A stretch of 15,226 nt of DNA from Ignavibacteria bacterium (GTDB taxonomy: Bacteria; Bacteroidota; Ignavibacteria; Kapaibacteriales; UBA4661), in contig JAAFHM010000053.1 in the NCBI GenBank assembly GCA_013298375.1, forward strand, positions 1-15,226, given 5' to 3'. Below are positions 7,054 to 13,802 of the stretch, in pieces. Below the pieces are notes generated by a model. The model was not told the origin of the DNA. It saw nothing but the letters and a program-made list of their open reading frames with translations, and did not search any database. The translations under genes were made by a program, and so were the position numbers. The number at the start of each line of letters is the position of its first letter. The stretch's first letter is position 1.

Positions 7054-9972
7054 ATGGAATACACCGATACCACAGCGATTCAGCCGCAGACAGCTTCAAA
7101 ACCAGCCCGAACGGATATTGCCTCGTCGCTTGAAACCATTTTGCGCCCCGATCAAGTGCTGACGCGCCCCATAGAGCGCATCGCCTACGCCCACGACGCA
7201 AGCTGTTACCGACTTGTGCCGGAGGCAATTGTGCGCCCAGAATCGCTCGACGATGTGCGCCGCCTCATGGCATGGAGCAATAAACAACGCATACCGCTTA
7301 CATTTCGTGCTGCCGGAACAAGCCTTTCGGGGCAAGCCGTGACGAGTGGCGTGATTGTGGACATCACACGCGGGGCGTGGGACGCGATTGCGATTGGGGG
7401 AAATGGCGCAGTGGTGCGGGTTGGTCCCGGTATGGTTGGCTCAAAAGTCAATGATTATTTGCGGAAATATGGGAGGAAAATTGGTCCCGACCCCGCATCA
7501 ATGGCGGCGTGTATGATTGGTGGTATTGTTGCCAATAACGCCAGTGGAATGTGCTGCGGCGTTACCCAAAACACCTACCACACGCTTGAATCCTTGACGT
7601 TTATGCTTCCAAACGGCGTGGTGATTGATTCGGCTGCCGACGATGCAAACGACATTTTGCAACGCACCTCGCCGGAAATAGCCGACGGGCTTTTGGCACT
7701 GAAAGCTGAAATCGAAGCAAATACGACGCTTGTCGAGAAAATTCGCCGAAAATACAAAATTAAAAACACCGTTGGTTACGGCATCAATGCGTTCTTGGAC
7801 TACGACACGCCCGTCGAGATTTTACGCCATTTGATGGTCGGCTCGGAAGGCACACTGGGCTTTATTGCTGAGGCAGGATTCCACACCGTGCCGGATTTGC
7901 CGATGAAATCAACGGCACTGCTCTTTTTCGGAACAGTTGCCGAAGCCTGTGGCGCGATTGTCGCCCTGCGTGATTCCGGCGCAGCAGCACTCGAACTTAT
8001 GGACTACGCCTCGCTTGCCGCCATGCGCGACCAGTACGGCGCTCCGAAAGACATTATTGATGCACTCACTCCCACAGCCGCGTGTTTGCTGGTAGAATAC
8101 CAAGCCGTCACCAAAGAGGCTCTCCAAACCCTGCGCGAGGCGGGCGAAGCGCTTCTGCCCGCATTGCCACTCGTTGCCACGCAACCCTTTACCGAAGACC
8201 CCAAGCAACAAGCCATTTTCTGGAAACTGCGCAAAGGCGTGATTCCTGTGGTTAGCGCCAAACGCCGCCCCGGAACGACGGTTATCAACGAGGATATTGC
8301 TTTTCCGATTGAACACCTTGCCGATGGCGTAATTGCGCTGCAAGAGTTGTTTGTCAAGCATGGTTATCCCGACGGCGTGGTTTTTGGTCATGCGAAAGAT
8401 GGAAATTTGCATTTTACGTTGGCGCAATCCTTCGACACGGAAGCAGACGTAGCACAGTTTGGCGGGCTGATGGACGATATTGCGGAGTTGGTTGTGGGGC
8501 GCTTCGACGGCTCGCTCAAAGCGGAACACGGTACGGGACGGAATATGGCTCCATACGTTGAAATGGAGTGGGGTGCTGAGGCATACGCAATTATGCGGCG
8601 TTTGAAGGCGCTCATTGACCCGAACAATATTCTGAATCCGGGTGTGATTTTGAATGACAATCCAAAGGCTCACGTGGAGAATTTGAAGCCGATTCCGGTG
8701 GTCGAAAAAGAGGTCGATAGCTGCATTGAGTGTGGTTGGTGTGAGAATAAATGCCCCTCGCAAGGACTGACGCTGACTCCGCGCCAGAGAATTGTCGTGC
8801 GGCGCGAAATTACCCGCGTGAACAATGCCGCGAAAGCTGGTAAAACCTTGCCCGATGTGCCATTCAGCTCGTGGCAATTAGAGCGAGATTACGATTACTA
8901 CGGCTTGGAAACCTGCGCCACCGATGGAATGTGCGCCACGATTTGCCCTGTGCATATCAATACCGGCGACCTAGTAAAAGTGCTTCGCAACAAGCAGCAC
9001 TCGGACTTCGCACAAGACAATGCTCGCACGATTTCACGCCATTTTCACGCAGCCGAAACGATTGCCAAAGCGGGCGTGAAAGCGGGGCGTTTTCTGGAAA
9101 GCGTCGGTGCGGCGGGTGTGCTGGATTTTATGAGCGATGTTGCCGGGAAAGTGCTTGACACGCGGCTTCCGGGCTGGAACGACAATATTGGCACACCGAT
9201 TCGTTTGCCGCACACATCCTCCAAGAATGCTGATGCCATCTACTTTCCGGCGTGTGTGACGCGCATGATGGGCGGTGGCGAAAGCGAAAAGAGTTTGAAT
9301 CAAGTGGAAATGCTGCTCCGTGTGGCAGAGCGGGCGGGAGTGGCGTTATGGATTCCCGAAAAAAGCACGAGTTATTGCTGCGGAACGCCATTTTCCTCGA
9401 AGGGCTTTACCGAAGCATACCGCGACATGATGGAGCGCACGGTAAATGAGTTTTGGGAGTGGTCGGACGGCGGACGCTTGCCGATATTGACCGATGCGAG
9501 TTCCTGCACTTACACGTTCCGCAATGCCGGAAAAGATCTCACGGGACAAGCATTGGAGCGGTTTACGCAGTTGACAATTTTGGATTCGATAGAATATGTT
9601 CACGATACCTTATTGCCGAAATTGCTGGAACGTGGCTCTCTGACTCGCTTGAGAGAGTCTGCCTTGCTTCATCCTGTCTGCTCGGTCATCAAATTAGGCT
9701 TTGCCGACAAACTTCAATCTGTCGCCGAAGCCTGTGCGGACGAGGCTTTCACGCCAATCAACGTTGGCTGCTGCGCTTTTGCGGGCGACAGGGGAATGAT
9801 AGCACCGGAACTCACCGCCAATGCAACGCTCTTGGAAGCCCGTGAAGCCCGTGAACGCCAGTACGACGGCTATTATTCCAGCAATCCGACGTGTCAAATC
9901 GGCATGACAACAGCAGTTGGCAAAGAATATCAGTCCTTTATTGCTCTTGTTGAGCGAGCGAGTCGGGTATAG
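7054..9972 (+). CDS. FAD- and Fe-S-binding 2-hydroxyacid dehydrogenase (YdiJ/Dld type)
   Basis: At 972 residues this is the single-chain fusion of a GlcD-like flavoprotein and a GlcF-like Fe-S protein. The PCMH-type FAD domain (about 25-270) shows RAAGTSLSGQA, VRVGPG, GPDPAS and IGGIVANNASG. The FAD-oxidase C-terminal domain (about 290-540) shows FGHAKDGNLHF, AEHGTGRNMAP and IDPNNILNPGVI. Two 4Fe-4S motifs follow: CIECGWCENKCP near 556 and CATDGMCATICPV near 621. Two cysteine-rich CCG-type segments close the protein (FPACVTR near 730 with CCGTPF near 774; HPVCSV near 873 with GCCAFAGDRG near 905). Relatives oxidise D-lactate, D-2-hydroxyglutarate or similar D-2-hydroxyacids, passing electrons to the respiratory chain; the exact substrate here is not decidable. 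No signal peptide is seen, so it is cytoplasmic or at the inner face of the membrane. The second CCG motif reads CCA, a mild deviation. Confidence 0.9.
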   Translation: MEYTDTTAIQPQTASKPARTDIASSLETILRPDQVLTRPIERIAYAHDASCYRLVPEAIVRPESLDDVRRLMAWSNKQRIPLTFRAAGTSLSGQAVTSGVIVDITRGAWDAIAIGGNGAVVRVGPGMVGSKVNDYLRKYGRKIGPDPASMAACMIGGIVANNASGMCCGVTQNTYHTLESLTFMLPNGVVIDSAADDANDILQRTSPEIADGLLALKAEIEANTTLVEKIRRKYKIKNTVGYGINAFLDYDTPVEILRHLMVGSEGTLGFIAEAGFHTVPDLPMKSTALLFFGTVAEACGAIVALRDSGAAALELMDYASLAAMRDQYGAPKDIIDALTPTAACLLVEYQAVTKEALQTLREAGEALLPALPLVATQPFTEDPKQQAIFWKLRKGVIPVVSAKRRPGTTVINEDIAFPIEHLADGVIALQELFVKHGYPDGVVFGHAKDGNLHFTLAQSFDTEADVAQFGGLMDDIAELVVGRFDGSLKAEHGTGRNMAPYVEMEWGAEAYAIMRRLKALIDPNNILNPGVILNDNPKAHVENLKPIPVVEKEVDSCIECGWCENKCPSQGLTLTPRQRIVVRREITRVNNAAKAGKTLPDVPFSSWQLERDYDYYGLETCATDGMCATICPVHINTGDLVKVLRNKQHSDFAQDNARTISRHFHAAETIAKAGVKAGRFLESVGAAGVLDFMSDVAGKVLDTRLPGWNDNIGTPIRLPHTSSKNADAIYFPACVTRMMGGGESEKSLNQVEMLLRVAERAGVALWIPEKSTSYCCGTPFSSKGFTEAYRDMMERTVNEFWEWSDGGRLPILTDASSCTYTFRNAGKDLTGQALERFTQLTILDSIEYVHDTLLPKLLERGSLTRLRESALLHPVCSVIKLGFADKLQSVAEACADEAFTPINVGCCAFAGDRGMIAPELTANATLLEAREARERQYDGYYSSNPTCQIGMTTAVGKEYQSFIALVERASRV

Positions 9973-10048
9973 TTTTTGAGGTAATTCATTATTTGCAACA
10001 TCAACAGTCGAACTATCAATGGTTGATATGTCAACTTTCTGAATTAAA

Positions 10049-10066
10049 AATGAAAATTTTTTCATT
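10049..10066. repeat. A/T-rich inverted repeat upstream of phaE
   Basis: AATGAAAA (10049-10056) and TTTTCATT (10059-10066) form perfect 8-base arms around TT. The element lies in the 194-base gap between the dehydrogenase and phaE. It could be an operator or a weak hairpin, but A/T-rich palindromes of this size also occur by chance. A further short pair, ATCAAC/GTTGAT, lies near 10000-10026. Confidence 0.3.
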
Positions 10067-10102
10067 CGCGCTTTTTTCCTCGTGTGCGTGCGGTTGATTT
10101 TG

Positions 10103-10110
10103 TAGATTTG
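10103..10110 (+). promoter_or_regulatory. Possible Bacteroidota-type -7 element for phaE
   Basis: TAGATTTG matches the TAnnTTTG -7 consensus of the Bacteroidetes housekeeping sigma factor and lies 56 bases before the phaE ATG. No TTG at the expected -33 spacing is seen, and it is uncertain that this lineage uses that consensus. Confidence 0.25.
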
Positions 10111-10154
10111 TACCTGAAAAATAACTCAATTTTTTGTCAAACATTTTTTTCAAT

Positions 10155-10158
10155 GGAG
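10155..10158 (+). promoter_or_regulatory. Shine-Dalgarno deciding the phaE start
   Basis: GGAG lies 8 bases before ATG 10167 and supports that start over the in-frame TTG at 10134. The context GGAGCGTTT is repeated exactly before phaC (12027-12035). Confidence 0.65.
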
Positions 10159-10166
10159 CGTTTTCC

Positions 10167-11570
10167 ATGGCAAGTTTTAGCGGCAATATCTTCACCGACC
10201 TTCTGAATATGCAAATGGAAGTCGTCAAAAAAGCGGCGGATGCAGCAGGCGAGGTTCTACCAGCAAACATCACCGGCAATCTCAGCACCATGCTTGGCGA
10301 TTTGGCAGGCACAGTGGCGACAACTCTGAGCAACACGGGTAGTTCTTTCACGGGATTTTCTAATATTGGCGGCATGGGCGACGATGCAAAACAAGCATCG
10401 GCATTCCCATTCAACATGATTCCAAATCTCGGCACACTCTCCAGTATGCCCGCTTTTATGGGCAATATCACGTCGCTCTACGACACATGGAAAAGCCTGT
10501 ACAGCTCATGGATGGGTGCAATGGGTCGTGTTCCGGCGGCAATGTCGGATATGGTCAATAACGGCAGCGTTGTTGTTGGTGCAGTCAATAACGTAACAAC
10601 GATGGCGCAAACCTACTTCAAACTCTCCGAACTTCTTTCGCCCGTTATCAAAATGGCGCAAGAGACAGGTTTGACGGCTGAGATGCTCCAAAAATATTTG
10701 AGCCTCGACGAATACAACAAAATTATCGCGCAGACCTTCAATTTCCCTGCCGAAGAAACAATGAAAAAATTTACCGAGCAGATTAATTCTCTCGTGAAAT
10801 ACTTGGGTGATGTTGGTCAAATTGCTGGCACAAATGTTGGCGAATTGACGCAAATGTCCTCGAAAGCAATGACCGCACTTGCTTCCGGCAATGTTGAAGA
10901 GGCAGCAAAAGTGTATGTCAACATGATTGACAGTATCCAAAAGCCTGTGAATCCGCTTACGAACATGGTATTTTTCGGACGCGACCGCGTTGCAATTGAC
11001 CTTCTTCAAGAGATGTTGAAATCGTATGTTATGTTTGCTGCGCACTATACCAAAATGCAGCAAATGGTCTTCTCGACAGGCAAAGATGCACTCACGAACA
11101 TGACGGGCTATATCATTCAGCAAGCACAAAAGGAAAAAGCACCACGCACCTTCGACGAGTTTTTCCAAATTTTCGTCGGTTCGAGCGAAGCAGCATTCGA
11201 CACGCTCTTCAACAAAGACGAATATGCAAAATTGCAAGGCGAACTCTCAGTCTCCGGCGCTCGCGTGAAAGAGCATACCGATAAATTTATGGAACTGATG
11301 ATTAGCGAATTGCCGATTGCAACACGTTCCGAACTTGACGAAGCGTATAAATCCATCCACTTCTTGAAAACACAAGTACGCCGTTTGGAGCGCAAACTTT
11401 CTGAGCAGGAAGAGTCCATTGAAGCAATGGGCGGCAAAAAGCCCGCAGCAAAAGCCGACGCTCCCGTAGCAAAAGCAGCTCCGAAAGCGGCTGCCCCAAA
11501 AGCAACCGCAGCAAAAGCGGCTCCCGCAAAAAAAGCCCCGGCAGCAAAGAAACCCGCAGCAAAAAAATAA
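10167..11570 (+). CDS. phaE: PhaE-like class III PHA synthase subunit with histone H1-like C-terminal tail
   Basis: The 467-residue protein is largely helical. Its C-terminal half carries the PhaE/PhaR pattern: TFDEFFQIF, then EAAFDTLFNKDEYAKLQG, a long helix, SELPIATRSELDEAYKSIHF and a terminal coiled coil LKTQVRRLERKLSEQEE (residues about 325-415). In Allochromatium-type systems PhaE binds and activates PhaC on the surface of the PHA granule. Typical PhaE is about 350-360 residues, so this one is long. Residues 424-467 form a tail of 44 residues with 13 Lys, 21 Ala and 7 Pro in KPAAK/KAAPK units. That composition matches histone H1-like tails and the DNA-binding tail of Pseudomonas PhaF, and is not usual for PhaE. 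The neighbouring phaC and phaJ support the assignment. The in-frame TTG at 10134 is a less likely start. Confidence 0.85.
   Translation: MASFSGNIFTDLLNMQMEVVKKAADAAGEVLPANITGNLSTMLGDLAGTVATTLSNTGSSFTGFSNIGGMGDDAKQASAFPFNMIPNLGTLSSMPAFMGNITSLYDTWKSLYSSWMGAMGRVPAAMSDMVNNGSVVVGAVNNVTTMAQTYFKLSELLSPVIKMAQETGLTAEMLQKYLSLDEYNKIIAQTFNFPAEETMKKFTEQINSLVKYLGDVGQIAGTNVGELTQMSSKAMTALASGNVEEAAKVYVNMIDSIQKPVNPLTNMVFFGRDRVAIDLLQEMLKSYVMFAAHYTKMQQMVFSTGKDALTNMTGYIIQQAQKEKAPRTFDEFFQIFVGSSEAAFDTLFNKDEYAKLQGELSVSGARVKEHTDKFMELMISELPIATRSELDEAYKSIHFLKTQVRRLERKLSEQEESIEAMGGKKPAAKADAPVAKAAPKAAAPKATAAKAAPAKKAPAAKKPAAKK
11436..11567 (+). repeat. Ala/Lys/Pro low-complexity tail of PhaE
   Basis: This stretch encodes near-repeats of GCA-AAA-GCx with CCx. 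Units such as GCAGCAAAAGC recur, so replication slippage and length variation between strains would be expected. The encoded segment carries a net charge of about +12. Confidence 0.85.
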
Positions 11571-11628
11571 TTCTGCAAGGGCTATAAAAACACGCTCGGC
11601 AAACTATCTGCACGAAAAAAAGATTTTT

Positions 11629-11664
11629 ACCTGACAATTGCTATGAATTGTCAGGTTTTTTTTT
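11629..11664 (+). terminator. Strong intrinsic terminator after phaE
   Basis: ACCTGACAATT (11629-11639) and AATTGTCAGGT (11646-11656) are perfect 11-base arms around GCTATG, followed directly by nine T residues (11656-11664). It begins 59 bases after the phaE stop and lies before the small gene at 11754, so it should end most phaE transcripts. Confidence 0.9.
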
Positions 11665-11671
11665 ATATTTG
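11664..11671 (+). promoter_or_regulatory. Possible -7 element just after the terminator
   Basis: TATATTTG matches the Bacteroidetes TAnnTTTG -7 consensus and starts at the last T of the terminator run. A TTG at 11638-11640 lies 23 bases upstream, slightly beyond the usual spacing. It could serve the small coiled-coil gene and phaC, which would otherwise depend on read-through. Confidence 0.35.
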
Positions 11672-11753
11672 GCGGCTACCCACGATGTGTTGGCACGTTC
11701 CTACCCAAGACAAAGAAGCAATTCGATTCTTCCTAACTACAAGCCTTAAAGCC

Positions 11754-11978
11754 ATGAGTGACGAACAAGCACAAACAGTACTCACGCTTCTGAAAAGAAT
11801 CCTTTCAGAGCAGCGCGAAGCAAACTCTATGCTGCGTGATATGAACAAACGTTTGCGCCGAATGGAGGAGCGTCTGGACAGCATTGACACGCGGCTTGGA
11901 GGCAAAAACTCTTCCAGCGACGATGGCGATACATCGGGGCTTGGAGGCATTTTCGGCACATGGCAATCGTTAAATTAA
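11754..11978 (+). CDS. Small coiled-coil protein in the PHA cluster, unknown function
   Basis: The 74-residue product starts MSDEQAQTVLTLLKRIL and continues into a charged heptad-like helix (EQREANSMLRDMNKRLRRMEERLDSIDTRL, residues about 20-49). It ends in a flexible Ser/Asp/Gly-rich tail (NSSSDDGDTSGLGGIFGTW). No signal peptide or membrane segment is seen. The frame is open back to 11643, but that would start inside the terminator stem and add a stretch that looks untranslated, so the ATG at 11754 is preferred; no clear Shine-Dalgarno precedes it. It lies 57 bases before phaC and probably shares its transcript. A small helical protein here could be a granule-associated or PhaC/PhaE-binding factor, but no known family is recognised and this role is inferred from position alone. 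Confidence 0.6.
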   Translation: MSDEQAQTVLTLLKRILSEQREANSMLRDMNKRLRRMEERLDSIDTRLGGKNSSSDDGDTSGLGGIFGTWQSLN

Positions 11979-12026
11979 AGCAATCCTTGAAATCCAATTC
12001 ACAACTATTTTCAACCTAATTTTGAC

Positions 12027-12030
12027 GGAG
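12027..12030 (+). promoter_or_regulatory. Shine-Dalgarno of phaC
   Basis: GGAG lies 5 bases before ATG 12036 in the context GGAGCGTTTATGGCA, nearly identical to the phaE initiation region. Confidence 0.65.
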
Positions 12031-12035
12031 CGTTT

Positions 12036-13169
12036 ATGGCACAAACAGCAGAAAAAAACGGCAAAGCCAATGGTAGTGCAAAGGGTGCAGAAAAGCACAC
12101 AATACCGTTCCTTGACCCCGCACAGTTTATGAAAGATATGACCGAGATGAGTAGCAAGGTTGTACGCGGCTTGCAGCATCTCAAGGAGATGAGCGAAGAT
12201 GACTTAGCCGTTGGTCAAACGCCCCGCGTGAAAGTTTTGGATGTTGATGGTGGAAAAATCAAACTCTATCACTATCCCAACCCGAAGGCTACCTGCAAAG
12301 TGCCGCTATTACTAAATTTTGCGGTGGTCAATAAGGAGTACATCTTGGATTTGCAGCCCGACAAAAGTTTCGTTGGAAAGATGATGGAAGCGGGTTTGGA
12401 AGTCTATACGATTGACTGGGGCTACCCGACTCGCGGCGACCGTTACCGCGAAGTAGGCGACTACGTTGATTACTTGGATTCCTGCGTGGACTACATTCGC
12501 AAAGCATCTGGTCAAAAGAGCATCAATCTTTTGGGAATTTGCCAAGGCGGTACGGCTGCACTCATTTATTCATCGCTCTTCCCGGAAAAAATTCGCAATC
12601 TCATTACCGTCGTCACGCCGTTTGAGTTTAATTTGCCGGATAGCCTCATTTTCAAATGGGCGCAACACGTCAACCCAGATCCAATCGCGGATGCCGTCGG
12701 TACAATCTCTGGTGAGGTGATGAATGCTGGCTTCCTCATGGTTAAGCCAATGAAACGCCTTCAGAAATTCCATACCTTTGTCAATCTTATGGATAGCAAA
12801 GAGAAAGTTGCAAACTTCCTCCGTATGGAACGTTGGCTTTTTGATAGCCCCGGTCAGCCCGGCGAGGCATACCGTGAATATACCAAGCGTGTCTTTATTG
12901 GTAATGAACTCTCGAAAAATGAGTTTACTATTGATGGGCGCAAAGTAGATTTCAAAAATGTTACTATGCCGATTCTCTCCATTTACGCAGCACAAGACCA
13001 CCTTGTTCCGCCGGAATGCGCTAAACCGGTCTATGATGCCGTCGGCTCCAAAGACAAGCAAATTGTGGAGTTCCCTGGCGGACACGTCGGCGTGTTTATG
13101 AGCGGTTCATCACAAAAATATGTTGCTCCGGCAATTTCCAGTTGGATTATTGAGCGCTCGAAGGTGTAA
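12036..13169 (+). CDS. phaC: Class III poly(3-hydroxyalkanoate) synthase catalytic subunit PhaC
   Basis: PhaC polymerises (R)-3-hydroxyacyl-CoA into PHA at the granule surface. The 377-residue size fits class III synthases (about 355) rather than class I (about 580). The alpha/beta-hydrolase fold carries the expected catalytic triad: C169 in the lipase-like box GICQGG, D321 in AAQDHLVPP and H350 in PGGHVG. Other family landmarks are LLNFAVVNKEYILDL near the oxyanion strand, EVYTIDWGYP and FLRMERWLFDSPGQPGEAYREY. The first 25 residues are polar and rich in Lys, Ala and Gly (ANGSAKGAEK), an extension beyond the core. A class III enzyme needs PhaE, which is encoded 466 bases upstream. The gene order phaE, small gene, phaC differs from the direct phaC-phaE adjacency of Allochromatium. 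Confidence 0.95.
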   Translation: MAQTAEKNGKANGSAKGAEKHTIPFLDPAQFMKDMTEMSSKVVRGLQHLKEMSEDDLAVGQTPRVKVLDVDGGKIKLYHYPNPKATCKVPLLLNFAVVNKEYILDLQPDKSFVGKMMEAGLEVYTIDWGYPTRGDRYREVGDYVDYLDSCVDYIRKASGQKSINLLGICQGGTAALIYSSLFPEKIRNLITVVTPFEFNLPDSLIFKWAQHVNPDPIADAVGTISGEVMNAGFLMVKPMKRLQKFHTFVNLMDSKEKVANFLRMERWLFDSPGQPGEAYREYTKRVFIGNELSKNEFTIDGRKVDFKNVTMPILSIYAAQDHLVPPECAKPVYDAVGSKDKQIVEFPGGHVGVFMSGSSQKYVAPAISSWIIERSKV

Positions 13170-13183
13170 TAGTTGTTGATGTT

Positions 13184-13260
13184 TGTTGAGTGTTGAATAG
13201 TGAATGAAAGCCCGTACAAAGAGGCTCCTGTCTTCACCGTTCAACACTCAATGTTTTTTG
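13184..13260 (+). terminator. Large hairpin with T-run between phaC and phaJ
   Basis: TTGAGTGTTGAA (13186-13197) and TTCAACACTCAA (13240-13251) pair perfectly over 12 bases. Inside, GTGAA (13200-13204) pairs with TTCAC (13233-13237) and AGCC with GGCT, giving a long interrupted stem. TGTTTTTTG follows with a six-T run (13254-13259). It begins about 15 bases after the phaC stop and is probably an intrinsic terminator, or a partial one that lowers phaJ relative to phaC. The long stem could also be a remnant of a small palindromic element. Confidence 0.6.
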
Positions 13261-13306
13261 TGTGTTCCGATAATTTCTCATTACCCACCTACATTTCTGA
13301 AAAATT

Positions 13307-13705
13307 ATGCCTAAGCAAGTCAAAATTGGTGATAAAGCCAGTGTAACAAAAGCGTTTACGGAAGCCGATGTAAAGCAGTTTGCCGAGATTTCGCTCGACA
13401 AAAATCCGATTCACTTGGACGCTGAATATGCAAAAAACACAATGTTCAAACAGCGCGTTGTGCATGGAGCGCTCGTAGCAAGCCTTTTTTCGGGTGTTAT
13501 CGGTATGGAACTGCCCGGCGAAGGCACAATTGCTATGGGGCAGAGTATTAAATTTCTGCGCCCTGTTTTTATCGGCGATGAAGTAACGGCAACCGTCGAA
13601 GTAGCAGCCATTGCGGAAGGAAAGCCTATCGTCACGCTTAAAGTCACGGGAACTAATACTAGAGGCGAAGTGGTTATAGAGGGCGAAGCGACAGTCCGCG
13701 TATAA
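13307..13705 (+). CDS. phaJ: (R)-specific enoyl-CoA hydratase, MaoC-like (PhaJ)
   Basis: PhaJ converts trans-2-enoyl-CoA to (R)-3-hydroxyacyl-CoA, supplying PhaC from fatty-acid beta-oxidation. The 132-residue protein is a single hot-dog domain, the same size as Aeromonas caviae PhaJ (134). The hydratase 2 motif is LDKNPIHLDAEYA, with the catalytic pair at D31 and H36, the same numbering as in the Aeromonas enzyme. VHGALVASLFSGVIG and IKFLRPVFIGDEV are the other usual MaoC blocks. The hydratase motif more often reads GDxNPxH; here Leu replaces the Gly before the catalytic Asp. No Shine-Dalgarno is evident before the ATG. The neighbouring phaC and phaE make the PHA role likely. MaoC relatives also serve other pathways, so the in vivo substrate range is open. 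Confidence 0.88.
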   Translation: MPKQVKIGDKASVTKAFTEADVKQFAEISLDKNPIHLDAEYAKNTMFKQRVVHGALVASLFSGVIGMELPGEGTIAMGQSIKFLRPVFIGDEVTATVEVAAIAEGKPIVTLKVTGTNTRGEVVIEGEATVRV

Positions 13706-13789
13706 AAAATCAATCGTTTTGTGAATGTTGATTCGTATTCTCGCTGGGCGGCTTGCTACTGTGCCGTCCGGCGAGTTTTTCTTTTTCAT

Positions 13790-13794
13790 GGAGA
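13790..13794 (+). promoter_or_regulatory. Shine-Dalgarno deciding the lipoprotein start
   Basis: GGAGA lies 8 bases before ATG 13803 and overlaps an upstream in-frame ATG at 13788. It supports 13803 as the start, consistent with where the signal peptide begins. Confidence 0.6.
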
Positions 13795-13802
13795 ATGGTT
13801 TT

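Noticed and set aside
7909..8877. A 322-codon open frame on the - strand inside the dehydrogenase gene
   Set aside because: It is antisense to conserved FAD and Fe-S motifs of the real gene and its product has no family features.
11436..11567. Reading the Ala/Lys/Pro stretch as a separate histone-like gene
   Set aside because: It is continuous in frame with PhaE, with no start codon or ribosome site of its own.
11643..11753. N-terminal extension of the small coiled-coil gene
   Set aside because: The first codon lies in the terminator loop and the extra 37 residues look like translated non-coding sequence; ATG 11754 begins the regular helix.
12017..12024. TAATTTTG before phaC as a -7 promoter element
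   Set aside because: It lies only 11 bases before the start codon, abutting the Shine-Dalgarno, and has no suitably spaced -33 element.
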